Of a stretch of 64,000 nt of DNA, positions 8,649-16,249 are shown piece after piece. Under the pieces are notes generated by a model. That model searched no databases, was not told the DNA's origin, and saw only the letters and a list, made by a program, of their open reading frames with translations. Each line of letters starts with the position of its first letter. Position 1 is the stretch's first letter. Both the position numbers and the translations under genes were made by a program. Source of the stretch: Caballeronia sp. SBC1 (lineage in GTDB: Bacteria > Pseudomonadota > Gammaproteobacteria > Burkholderiales > Burkholderiaceae); NCBI RefSeq assembly GCF_011493005.1, contig NZ_CP049158.1, positions 434,001-498,000 of the forward strand, in the 5' to 3' direction.

Positions 8649-10670
8649 ATGTTCAACAAAATACTGATTGCGAATCGCGGCGAGATTGCGTGCCGTGTGG
8701 CCGCAACCTGCAAACGATTAGGCGTGGGCAGCGTGGCTGTTTATTCAGACGCCGATGCCCAGGCGAAGCATGTTGCCATCTGCGATGAAGCCGTGCACGT
8801 GGGTGGTGCGGCTGCATCTGAGAGTTATCTGCGGATTGAAAAGATCATCAACGCCGCGTTGGAAACCGGTGCGCAGGCCGTGCATCCGGGGTATGGGTTC
8901 TTGTCGGAGAACGAGGACTTTGCTCGGGCTTGCGAGAAAGTCGGGCTGGTGTTCATAGGACCGCCAGTCGAGGCCATTTCCGCGATGGGATCGAAGGCGG
9001 CGGCCAAGGCGCTGATGCAATCGGCGTCTGTGCCGTTGGTGCCGGGTTATCACGGCGACAGCCAGGACCCTGCGCTGCTGCAAAAGGAAGCCGATGGCAT
9101 TGGCTACCCCGTGCTGCTGAAAGCAAGCGCGGGCGGCGGCGGCAAGGGTATGCGCGTGGTCGAGAAAAGCGCGGATTTCGCGTCAGCGCTTTTGTCATGC
9201 AAGCGTGAAGCCGCGAGCAGTTTTGGCAACGATCGTGTGTTGATCGAAAAATATCTGCTGCGTCCGCGGCATGTGGAAGTCCAGGTATTCGCAGATCAGC
9301 ATAACAACGCTGTGTATCTCTTCGATCGCGATTGCTCGGTCCAGCGCCGGCATCAAAAGGTGCTGGAAGAAGCGCCGGCTCCTGGCCTCTCGGATGAGGT
9401 GCGTAAGGCCATGGGCGAAGCCGCGGTCGCCGCCGCACGCGCGGTGAATTACGTGGGCGCGGGAACGGTCGAGTTCATCATGACCGGGGACGGCCAGTTC
9501 TATTTCATGGAGATGAACACGCGGCTGCAGGTGGAACATCCGGTGACCGAAATGGTGACGGGCCTCGATCTGGTCGAGTGGCAACTACGCGTGGCGAGTG
9601 GTGAACCGTTGCCGTTGTTGCAGGATCAGTTGAAGGTGAGCGGCCACGCGATCGAAGCGCGTATTTACGCGGAAAATCCATCGCGCGGATTCTTGCCATC
9701 GACGGGAACGCTCAAGCATATGCGTTTGCCTGAAGCGGTCGAATTCCAGTTGAATGGCAACGTGCGCATTGATAGCGGCGTGCGTGAAGGCGATACCATC
9801 ACCCCGTTTTATGATCCGATGATCGCCAAGCTGATTGTGCATGGCCGCGATCGTGACGATGCGCTGCTGCGCATGGCGCTGGCATTGAAAGAATGCGAGG
9901 TGGTGGGGCCATCGACGAATATCGAGTTCCTGCATCGGATTGTTGTCAGTGAGCCCTTCTCGGCGGCCGATCTTGATACGGGCCTGATCGAACGTCATCA
10001 CGATACGTTGTTCGCGCCGTCGACAGTGCCAAAAACGCAGGCGCTCGCGTTGGCTTGCGCCGCGCTGCTCACGCGTGAAGGCGGCGAGGCGCATGGCGTG
10101 TCGCCGTGGGATGCGTTGTCTCATTGGCGCATGAGCGGCGGTTACACGCAGGCGTTGAACTGGCGTCTGGTCGGTTCGGACGATGAAATTCTGGCCGTTT
10201 TTACACGCGATTCAACGTCAGGCCGCGCCGATAACAAACAACTCGAATTATTCGGCGAAACCCTCACGTTTGACTGGTCGCATGGGGATGAGCCGCATGC
10301 ATTTGTCGTGCTGATCGGCGATAAGCGGATCAAGGGGCGCGTGTTTATCGACGGCGATGTGTTTCACGTGTTCTACGCCGGAGCGTCGCTCGCGTTCGAA
10401 TGGCAGAACCTGCTGGCTCATGCGGCCGATGCCGAGCATGGCGAAGGCCGCCTGACGGCGCCGATGCCGGGCAAAGTGATCGCGGTGCTGGTGGACGTGG
10501 GCGCGGTGGTCGAGAAGGGCGCGCCGTTGTTGGTGATGGAAGCCATGAAGATGGAGCACACCATTGTTGCGCCAGCGGGCGGCACGGTCGGCGAGATCCT
10601 GTTTAGCGTTGGTGATCAGGTTACCGATGGCGCCCAGCTATTGGTCATGGAAGTGCAGCCCACGAAATAA
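8649..10670 (+). CDS. liuD: Methylcrotonyl-CoA carboxylase, biotin carboxylase/biotin carrier (alpha) subunit
   Basis: The 673-residue protein begins with a biotin carboxylase domain (FNKILIANRGEIACR, the ATP-grasp loop ASAGGGGKGMR, MNTRLQVEHPVTE). It ends with a biotinyl domain whose EAMKMEH motif places the biotinylated lysine at about residue 634. It carboxylates biotin with ATP and bicarbonate and works with LiuB in one complex. In many betaproteobacteria a methylglutaconyl-CoA hydratase gene (liuC) sits between liuB and liuD. Here only 49 bp separate them, and neither liuC nor HMG-CoA lyase is in the window. A hairpin overlapping the stop codon ends the operon. Confidence 0.95.
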   Translation: MFNKILIANRGEIACRVAATCKRLGVGSVAVYSDADAQAKHVAICDEAVHVGGAAASESYLRIEKIINAALETGAQAVHPGYGFLSENEDFARACEKVGLVFIGPPVEAISAMGSKAAAKALMQSASVPLVPGYHGDSQDPALLQKEADGIGYPVLLKASAGGGGKGMRVVEKSADFASALLSCKREAASSFGNDRVLIEKYLLRPRHVEVQVFADQHNNAVYLFDRDCSVQRRHQKVLEEAPAPGLSDEVRKAMGEAAVAAARAVNYVGAGTVEFIMTGDGQFYFMEMNTRLQVEHPVTEMVTGLDLVEWQLRVASGEPLPLLQDQLKVSGHAIEARIYAENPSRGFLPSTGTLKHMRLPEAVEFQLNGNVRIDSGVREGDTITPFYDPMIAKLIVHGRDRDDALLRMALALKECEVVGPSTNIEFLHRIVVSEPFSAADLDTGLIERHHDTLFAPSTVPKTQALALACAALLTREGGEAHGVSPWDALSHWRMSGGYTQALNWRLVGSDDEILAVFTRDSTSGRADNKQLELFGETLTFDWSHGDEPHAFVVLIGDKRIKGRVFIDGDVFHVFYAGASLAFEWQNLLAHAADAEHGEGRLTAPMPGKVIAVLVDVGAVVEKGAPLLVMEAMKMEHTIVAPAGGTVGEILFSVGDQVTDGAQLLVMEVQPTK

Positions 10671-10687
10671 CGCTGCGCGTTATTTCG
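10663..10687. terminator. Bidirectional hairpin covering two convergent stop codons
   Basis: An 11-bp perfect stem (CGAAATAACGC / GCGTTATTTCG) with a 3-nt loop contains the liuD stop (10668-10670) and the stop of the convergent OmpA-type gene (10680-10682). A short T-rich tail follows on the plus side. Confidence 0.7.
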
Positions 10688-11195
10688 TTTTCAAACTCCC
10701 CAGCAGTGTGTCTTCAGTTTCCGTCTTCACAATAATCTCCACGCGCCGGTTCAACGCACGCCCTTCGGGCGTGTCGTTGGTCGCGATCGGTTGCAAGAAT
10801 GCGATCCCTTTTGTCTTGATCCGCGCGGCAGGAACGCCGCGTGCGACTAGCGCATCGCCCACGGCATTGGCACGCGCCGTGGACAGTGTCTGGTTGTAGT
10901 CGAACGGGCCGACGTTGTCCGTGTGCCCTTCGACCATGATCGGGCGCGTGCTGCGCTTGAGCAGAATGGCTGCACGATTGAGCACGGCGATACTTTCGGG
11001 GCGCATGGAGGCCTCGTCGAAGTCGAATAGCGCTGATTCCTGAAGACGCAGCTCCACGCCCTCGCGCACCGGATGGACGACGATGCCGACCTTCTGGTTG
11101 AGTGCTTCTTCCTTTGACCGATTCAGGCCGGAAGCGCAGCCGGCCAGCAAGGCCGTGGTTGCACACGCGTTCACAATCGTTTGGATAGCTTTCAC
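10680..11195 (-). CDS. OmpA-family lipoprotein
   Basis: The 171-residue product has a lipoprotein signal with the lipobox LLAGC (Cys at about residue 20) and a C-terminal OmpA-like peptidoglycan-binding domain. The domain shows the expected ALFDFDEASMRPES strand, the VEGHTDNVGPFDYNQTLSTA peptidoglycan loop, and the NRRVEIIV end. It should be anchored to a membrane by lipid and hold the cell wall non-covalently, like Pal or YiaD. A roughly 30-residue linker separates anchor and domain. It is a single gene convergent with liuD and sharing its terminator, so it is unlikely to belong to leucine metabolism. Confidence 0.88.
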   Translation of the reverse strand: MKAIQTIVNACATTALLAGCASGLNRSKEEALNQKVGIVVHPVREGVELRLQESALFDFDEASMRPESIAVLNRAAILLKRSTRPIMVEGHTDNVGPFDYNQTLSTARANAVGDALVARGVPAARIKTKGIAFLQPIATNDTPEGRALNRRVEIIVKTETEDTLLGSLKTK

Positions 11196-11431
11196 TGCAT
11201 GTCTCTTGAACGGATGCCTGGGCGGGTTCCGATTATAGGGAAACCGAAATGGCCGAGTGTGAAATTAGAACAACACCTGGAAAGCCGGTTGAAAGCGCTC
11301 TCGCCTTGATTCTGGCCGATACCGGCCCGACTTACAATGCAGGGTTGGCACCAGTTGGAAGACTCGGAAAGACTGGTTTGAAGTAGGTTTGTGTGCTTTC
11401 ACTTAAAGAAGAAATAACAAGGGCGTTTTAT

Positions 11432-12505
11432 ATGATTCCACGCGATCAAACCTCTGCGGACAAAAAGGACCGCACGCGGCGTCTGCAACGAACCGCGTCG
11501 GGGTTGCTCTACGCGGTGCTCGTCGCCGTCGCGATCTGGATGATCCGCGACTTCATTCCAGCGGTGGTGTGGGCCGCGGTGATCGCCATTGCGTTATGGC
11601 CGGCGCTGACCTGGCTGGAACAACGGCCGATGTTCAAGGCGCATCGCACCTGGCTCGCGGTGAGTTTGACCGTGGTGACCGGCCTGGTATTCGTGGTGCC
11701 GTTTATTTTGGTCGCGGCACAGGCGGGAAGCGAAGCCCGCGATCTGATCCGCTGGTTCCACGAATCGCTGAGCACGGGCATTCCCATGCCTGATCTCGTC
11801 AATCATCTGCCGGCGGGGTCAAAACAGATATCGGCATGGTGGCAGGACAATCTTGCTACGCCGCTTGGTTCATCGCCAGCGGCGAAGCATTTTCATAGCG
11901 CAACGGTGGTCGCCATGACCCGGCACTTCGGTGGTCGGGTGGCGCACGGGCTGGTCGTGTTCGCCTTCATGCTCGTCACGCTGTTTTTCCTGTTCAAGGC
12001 GGGGTCGAAACTCGGTGAACAGTTGCTCGAAGCGTCGAGACGCGGGTTCGGTTCGGACGGTGCATCGCTCGCGCGGCGTATGGCTGAATCGGTTCGCAGC
12101 ACCGTGACCGGGCTGGTGGTGGTGGGTCTGGGTGAGGGTGCGTTGCTTGGCGTGGCCTATGCCGTGACCGGTGTGCCGCATGCCACGTTGCTTGGCATGC
12201 TGACCGCCATCGCTGCGATGCTGCCGTTTTGTGCGCCGATTGTTTTCGTCGGAGCGGCCTTGTGGCTGGTTTCGCAGGGCGCGATGATAGCGGCGGCTTG
12301 TGTTGCAGTGTTCGGATTTGTGGTCGTGTTGGTGGCCGAGCACGCTGTGCGGCCGGCGCTGATCGGCGGCGCGACAAGATTGCCGTTTTTACTGGTGCTG
12401 TTCGGGATTCTGGGTGGAGCGGAAACGTTCGGGTTGGTGGGATTGTTTATCGGACCGGCGCTGATGACGATTTTGGTCGTGCTTTGGAATGACTGGGTGC
12501 ATTGA
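11432..12505 (+). CDS. AI-2E family (PerM/YdiK-type) membrane permease
   Basis: The product of about 357 residues has roughly eight hydrophobic helices arranged as in the AI-2 exporter (TqsA) and PerM families. Helix pairs lie at both ends with a long soluble loop (about residues 115-175) between them. Conserved-looking pieces are AIALWPALTWLEQR, FVFAFMLVTLFFLFKAG and GGAETFGLVGLFIGPALM. Members export small solutes, but the substrate of this subgroup is unsettled. The ATG at 11432 is preferred because a caaggg-like site precedes it. A GTG at 11393 would add 13 residues. It is a stand-alone gene. Confidence 0.82.
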   Translation: MIPRDQTSADKKDRTRRLQRTASGLLYAVLVAVAIWMIRDFIPAVVWAAVIAIALWPALTWLEQRPMFKAHRTWLAVSLTVVTGLVFVVPFILVAAQAGSEARDLIRWFHESLSTGIPMPDLVNHLPAGSKQISAWWQDNLATPLGSSPAAKHFHSATVVAMTRHFGGRVAHGLVVFAFMLVTLFFLFKAGSKLGEQLLEASRRGFGSDGASLARRMAESVRSTVTGLVVVGLGEGALLGVAYAVTGVPHATLLGMLTAIAAMLPFCAPIVFVGAALWLVSQGAMIAAACVAVFGFVVVLVAEHAVRPALIGGATRLPFLLVLFGILGGAETFGLVGLFIGPALMTILVVLWNDWVH

Positions 12506-12570
12506 CCAGATGCATTGAGGCAGCACAAGCGCTGCCGCTGGCGGGATGAAGATGCCTGCAGCAGCGCGAC

Positions 12571-13002
12571 CTAAGTGTTGCTCGTAGTGGGTGGCAGCCA
12601 CGCGAGAAGGGTCCGTCCTTCTGGCTGGTAGTGCGTTCCAAAGCGCACGAGACCGCGCTTTTTCAGGTGGCAGGTCATTTCGTAGCTGACCACCATCCCT
12701 GGTTGCGCTGGCATCAATTCCACGTCTATTGAACGGATGCGCGGCTCGTAGATCAGCAACGTGGCTTCCATCTGGGCCTTGAGCTGATGCGCTGACACGG
12801 GCAGATTCCTGTAGACGGTGGTCAGATCGGGGAGCCCATAATTTGGAAGGTGTTTGAGCGTTCCCGCGCGCGTATTCAGGATGCGCCTGAGGTTCTCCAG
12901 TACGCTCAGGATCTCGAGCGTGTTGTCGTCGTGGTCATCAAGTGCGTCGCCGTTGATATGGCCAAGCAGCATGTCGTAAAGGGAAGGCCCGGATTTCGTC
13001 AT
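12571..13002 (-). CDS. tssE: Type VI secretion baseplate protein TssE (gp25-like)
   Basis: The 143-residue protein resembles the phage T4 gp25 family of baseplate wedge proteins. It has a short N-terminal helix (GPSLYDMLLGH), a middle section with NLRRILNTRAGTLKHLPNYG, where the gp25 core glycine and tyrosine are expected, and the strand YEPRIRSIDVEL. It would join TssF, TssG and TssK at the sheath base. Its start overlaps the end of tssL by 4 bp, so they were an operon. Since tssF, tssG, tssC, tssM and most of tssK are absent nearby, the protein probably has no working machine unless another T6SS is present elsewhere. Confidence 0.85.
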   Translation of the reverse strand: MTKSGPSLYDMLLGHINGDALDDHDDNTLEILSVLENLRRILNTRAGTLKHLPNYGLPDLTTVYRNLPVSAHQLKAQMEATLLIYEPRIRSIDVELMPAQPGMVVSYEMTCHLKKRGLVRFGTHYQPEGRTLLAWLPPTTSNT

Positions 13003-13637
13003 GGCTTGAGGCGGGGTAGGTTAGCCAATTGCATGTCGAGCGACTGCCCTAGTACGAACCAGACCAGGGCCGCTGTGACGGATACGATTCCAGCGATGGT
13101 CCAGGGCGAAAGCCGACGTAACCAATCAAGGCGGGAGCCGCTAACGGTGTCAATGACGAAGCCACCGCGTTGTGGCCGCGCTCTCAGGATGCGCTCGTTC
13201 AGCAGGTTCACCAATTCAGTGCGCTTGTGTTCACTGTCGTGCGCGTAGCGGCCGAGGAACCCGAGGCCAAGGACCGATGCGTAGCACTCCAGGAGTGCTA
13301 CGTTAGGTGGCATCTCCCGGACGCGAACGGCAATTCGTTCGTAAATCCGTTCGCCAGCGTCATGATTCCCAAAACGTTCAACCTGCAGTGGTTGAGCGTC
13401 CCATTTCGACCGCTCGTCCTCTGGTAGACATCTCAACGCGGTCTCGTCCAGCAGCCCGCATTGCGCATAAACAGCGTCTTCCCGCACGTCATGAGGAAAC
13501 TGCTTCGCTTGCAGCGCCCGATCGAAATCATCTACAACTTGCAGGCAGCGTTTCCGTAACTCGAAGGCGGAATGCTCGGTAGTGTCTTGCGAAAGCAGTG
13601 AGACTTCGAGAGCGGTATCGCGCAGCAGTGCGCGCAT
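12999..13637 (-). CDS. tssL: Type VI secretion membrane protein TssL (DotU/IcmH family)
   Basis: The 212-residue product has the DotU cytoplasmic helical domain (CLQVVDDFDRALQ, then AVYAQCGLLDETAL and the QVERFGNHDAGERIYERI stretch). A single transmembrane helix lies near residues 180-200 (WTIAGIVSVTAALVWFVLGQ), as expected for a tail-anchored TssL. In a working T6SS it forms the membrane complex with TssJ and TssM. The start codon lies directly at a deletion junction. Its first base is the third base of the last tssK-derived codon, so translation may be coupled to the tssK fragment. No peptidoglycan-binding extension is present. Confidence 0.85.
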   Translation of the reverse strand: MRALLRDTALEVSLLSQDTTEHSAFELRKRCLQVVDDFDRALQAKQFPHDVREDAVYAQCGLLDETALRCLPEDERSKWDAQPLQVERFGNHDAGERIYERIAVRVREMPPNVALLECYASVLGLGFLGRYAHDSEHKRTELVNLLNERILRARPQRGGFVIDTVSGSRLDWLRRLSPWTIAGIVSVTAALVWFVLGQSLDMQLANLPRLKP

Positions 13638-13786
13638 TGAAACCCCGTCGGGTTCGCGCTGAGTGGTTCAGCCACGGCGAGCGAGGCGAACTGACGGTGC
13701 GAGAAATTAAGCCACTGTTCTTGCTGTTGAAAATGCTGCGGCGTGAGTATCAGACCTTCATGCCAGAGCGGTTTGAAAGTCCGCAT
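13637..13786 (-). pseudogene. tssK: Truncated tssK (N-terminal 50 codons only)
   Basis: The reading frame starting at 13786 gives MRTFKPLWHEGLILTPQHFQ and continues to about residue 50, matching the start of TssK baseplate proteins (PLWxEGxxLxPQHFQQQ, then the AVAEP strand). Full TssK has roughly 440 residues. Here the frame runs straight into the tssL start codon and ends out of frame at 13532 inside tssL. The simplest reading is an internal deletion that removed about nine tenths of tssK. An AT-rich divergent promoter region precedes it. Confidence 0.8.
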
Positions 13787-14238
13787 AGCGATTAATTTTT
13801 TGTTGGCTTATTGGGGGAAGCATTCTAAACACGAACTACGCGGTTCCGTCTATTAAAGAGATAGCCTGCACAACGAACGGATTAAATTGAAACTGCGTTT
13901 CAGGTGGTGGCGCTGTACCTGTACGACCTTGTTGGAATTGGTCGGTGTTGAAATTTCACATGTCTTCCCATGTGCATTGAGTTTAAAGGGGATTTTATTT
14001 TTTATAAAAATTTGATCGGTCGTTTAGATCGAATCGGATACCTAACCGGTTGACTAACGTTTGAATAGCCTGTTGTAATAAAAGACAACCATGCGTCGAT
14101 TCAAAGCGGGTTTTGACGAGTAGGGCCAGACGTTTCATCACTTCAGCCGTGCTCGCGTAGTCCGCGTTCTCCTTTTCCTTAGTTCGTGGTTAGCGTTATA
14201 CGCGGGCTGCACAGTCATAAATACAGGGCCACGAAGTC
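13787..14238. other. AT-rich divergent intergenic region of the T6SS remnant
   Basis: These 452 bp hold no gene. The base composition is visibly more AT-rich than its surroundings, with runs such as ttttattttttataaaaa near 13996. A small hairpin (CACATG / CATGTG) lies at 13957-13974. It presumably carries the promoters for the tssK-tssL-tssE and tssB sides. I could not identify a sigma-54 site by eye. Confidence 0.6.
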
Positions 14239-14928
14239 ATGTCTGATAACTTTGAACGGGAAATTCCCAAGGCCCGAATTTCCATCTCCGTGGACCTGCA
14301 CACTGGCGGCTCGCTGGAGCGAGTTGAACTGCCTCTCAAACTTCTCGTCATGGGTGACTACAGCGCGGGACAGGCGAGCGATGCACTCGCCGAGAGGAAA
14401 AGGATCGACGTCAATAAGAGCAACTTTGATGCGGTTCTCGCTGAGCTGAATCCGAAGATTGAGGTGGATCTGGAAAATGCCCTGGAAGGAGATAACCCAG
14501 GATCGAGCGTAGCGCTGGGCTTCAAGTCAATGAAGGACTTCGAACCGGAAAGCGTGGCTGCTCAGATTCCGCAGTTGCAGCGGCTCATAGCCGTTCGCGT
14601 GTATCAGCTAAAGGATCGTAAATCGTTCGATGGAGCGTCCTATGACGACCTGTTGAAAAACGAGCGAGCTGTTTTGAGCGCGGACCTTCAAGACACAACA
14701 GGAGTAGTCGTCAACCCCGGTAGCGCTGCGAGCCTATCGCAACCCATGCGGCCGGACACGGAATACATAGCGATCGTGGGATTCTTCCGCAACCCGAAAA
14801 ACGATCGAGACTGGCGCCGCGTGGTGCCGAGGAAATCGTTATCGGCGAATGTCCCCCTCAAGTTCGATCTCGTTGGTCAGGAGCTTGTAGCGGCGAATGA
14901 AGTTCCACGGGAGCAACCATCACGATGA
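14239..14928 (+). CDS. In-frame TssB-TssJ chimera (sheath protein N terminus fused to lipoprotein C terminus)
   Basis: Residues 1 to about 118 read as TssB, the small T6SS sheath subunit. Key stretches are PLKLLVMGDYSAG, KRIDVNKSNFDAVL, ALGFKSMKDFEPESV and PQLQRL. From about residue 120 the sequence switches to the mature part of TssJ, the T6SS outer-membrane lipoprotein: VYQLKDRKSFDGASYDDLL, then VVVNPGSAASL, then EYIAIVGFFRN and DWRRVVPRK. A normal TssB continues with a C-terminal helix that binds TssC. A normal TssJ has a signal peptide and lipidated Cys, both missing here. A deletion joining tssB to tssJ in frame explains it. The product is unlikely to serve either role. Confidence 0.8.
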   Translation: MSDNFEREIPKARISISVDLHTGGSLERVELPLKLLVMGDYSAGQASDALAERKRIDVNKSNFDAVLAELNPKIEVDLENALEGDNPGSSVALGFKSMKDFEPESVAAQIPQLQRLIAVRVYQLKDRKSFDGASYDDLLKNERAVLSADLQDTTGVVVNPGSAASLSQPMRPDTEYIAIVGFFRNPKNDRDWRRVVPRKSLSANVPLKFDLVGQELVAANEVPREQPSR

Positions 14929-15254
14929 CATCGCATTTACTTCCCATTGATCTTGATAGCGTTCGACGGCTTGCCGATTATGTGAAACGTCTCGGTGATC
15001 GGTTCCCGGGCATCTGGCCGCGACTGGATCGGCTTCGCGGAGTATTCGCGACTGATGTCACGGGTCTTCCTGCGCATTGGTATTTGCCGTTCAGTGCAGT
15101 TGCTCACGCGCTGAATTCCGTGCTGACGGAGATGGATCGGGCGGGCTTGAATCCGCCACGGGTTCAAGCAGCGATGGTCAATAATTGCCGGCTGCCGCAT
15201 CACGCAAGATGTCTACAGGTTCGATGCGACGTTGTTCAATGCGTTGGGAGGTGA
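14925..15254 (+). pseudogene. Frameshifted, truncated AcrVA2-like family gene
   Basis: The ATG at 14925 overlaps the stop of the TssB-TssJ chimera. The open frame gives 109 residues, including RFPGIWPRLDRLRG and LPAHWYLPFSAVAHAL. After about 15178 the sense shifts by one base: the next frame reads RITQDVYRFDATLFNALGG before meaning is lost near 15250. From memory, this order (PGxWxxxDxLR, LPxWxxxP, then WRxTQxxYRFDxxLxxAL) resembles Burkholderiales proteins annotated as AcrVA2-like. Normal members continue past this point, so the gene seems both frameshifted and cut off. The family link is tentative. The anti-CRISPR label need not describe its true role. Confidence 0.45.
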
Positions 15255-15272
15255 GCGTGTTTCAGCAAACCC

Positions 15273-15578
15273 TCACCCACGCTCCTGCACGCAAACCCAA
15301 GGCGACACCACCACAGCCCACAGTTCGGGATTCCGCGCAGCAAGATCCTCGGCCACCGCGGGCTCCACACGCTCGAGCAACCCGGCCGACAACCACTCGG
15401 TGACCTGCTTCGTGTCATCGCTGGCAACGGCTTCGGCCACACTCACCAGATCAATATCGCGAGCCACTTTCAACAACACGCCGCGCGCAAAAAACCGCTG
15501 CAGTTCAGACCATTCGATCTGCGCGGTTTCGGCGAAAAGTTTGAGATACAGCGGACTAGCGGACTGAGCGTCTTTCAT
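15273..15578 (-). CDS. DUF2288 family protein
   Basis: This is a 101-residue soluble protein. It reads as the DUF2288 family: SPLYLKLFAETAQIEWSELQ at the front, RFFARGVLLKVARDIDLV in the middle, and NPELWAVVVSPWVCVQERG as the conserved end. It is predicted to be mostly helical with no signal peptide or catalytic motif. No function is established for the family. It lies between the T6SS remnant and pcaG, with its stop just beyond the point where the AcrVA2-like fragment breaks off, so it probably marks the intact edge of that deletion. Confidence 0.8.
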   Translation of the reverse strand: MKDAQSASPLYLKLFAETAQIEWSELQRFFARGVLLKVARDIDLVSVAEAVASDDTKQVTEWLSAGLLERVEPAVAEDLAARNPELWAVVVSPWVCVQERG

Positions 15579-15656
15579 AGGTAATCACAGGCAAGTTCGA
15601 GCGTCCGACATCATAAACCATCGCGCCGGACGCTCTGCCTGGCTGCCAGCAACCGC

Positions 15657-16247
15657 TCAAAGATCGAAGAAAACGGTTTCCTTCGGTCCTTGCAGATGAA
15701 TATCGAAGCGATAAATCGTATTCGACGTGCCCGCTTCACGCTTGGCGACCAGCGTTGCGCGCCGCTCGGCAGGAACCTGCGCGAGGACGTCATCGCGTGC
15801 ATTGGCCTCGGCTTCATCGTCGAAATAAATGCGCGTATAGGCGTGCAGCAACATGCCGCGCATCAACACGATCACATCAATATGCGGCGCCGAATCACCC
15901 CCCGCGCTGCCCGGCTTGACCGTGTCCACGACGAAGCGCAACTCCGGGTCCGTTCCCGTGCCCACCCGCGCGAAACCGCGAAAACCCGACTTGCGCGCCT
16001 CTTCCGGCGTGCTCACATAGCGGCCGATGGAATCGGCCTGAATCATCTCGATGACCGCGTCACCGACCACTTTCTCTTCCCCGTCGAACACTTGCCCCAC
16101 GATACTGATGTGCTGCCCCACCGATTCCCGATCCGCAATCGACGGCGTGAACAAGCTCTTCAGGTCGAAGTTGTACTGCTCGGGACACAGGCCATAAGCG
16201 AAATACGGTCCGACCGTTTGCGACGGCGTTTGTTTGTAGGTGGTCAT
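15657..16247 (-). CDS. pcaG: Protocatechuate 3,4-dioxygenase, alpha subunit
   Basis: The alpha chain (196 residues) pairs with PcaH to cleave protocatechuate between its hydroxyls, giving 3-carboxy-cis,cis-muconate. Conserved landmarks are QTPSQTVGPYFAYGL at the N terminus, VIEMIQADSIGRY, the FRGFARVGT loop, and HIDVIVLMRGMLLHAYTRIY. As in other alpha chains, the full set of iron ligands is not kept. The start at 16247 matches the family N terminus, and a longer open frame upstream only overlaps pcaH. The gene begins 2 bp after pcaH. The other pca genes are not in the window. Confidence 0.95.
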   Translation of the reverse strand: MTTYKQTPSQTVGPYFAYGLCPEQYNFDLKSLFTPSIADRESVGQHISIVGQVFDGEEKVVGDAVIEMIQADSIGRYVSTPEEARKSGFRGFARVGTGTDPELRFVVDTVKPGSAGGDSAPHIDVIVLMRGMLLHAYTRIYFDDEAEANARDDVLAQVPAERRATLVAKREAGTSNTIYRFDIHLQGPKETVFFDL

Positions 16248-16249
16248 GT

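Noticed and set aside
13532..13636. Continuation of the tssK frame past 13637 as part of a real 84-residue protein
   Set aside because: Beyond residue 50 the frame overlaps tssL in another phase and the sequence loses all resemblance to TssK, so it is read-through beyond a deletion.
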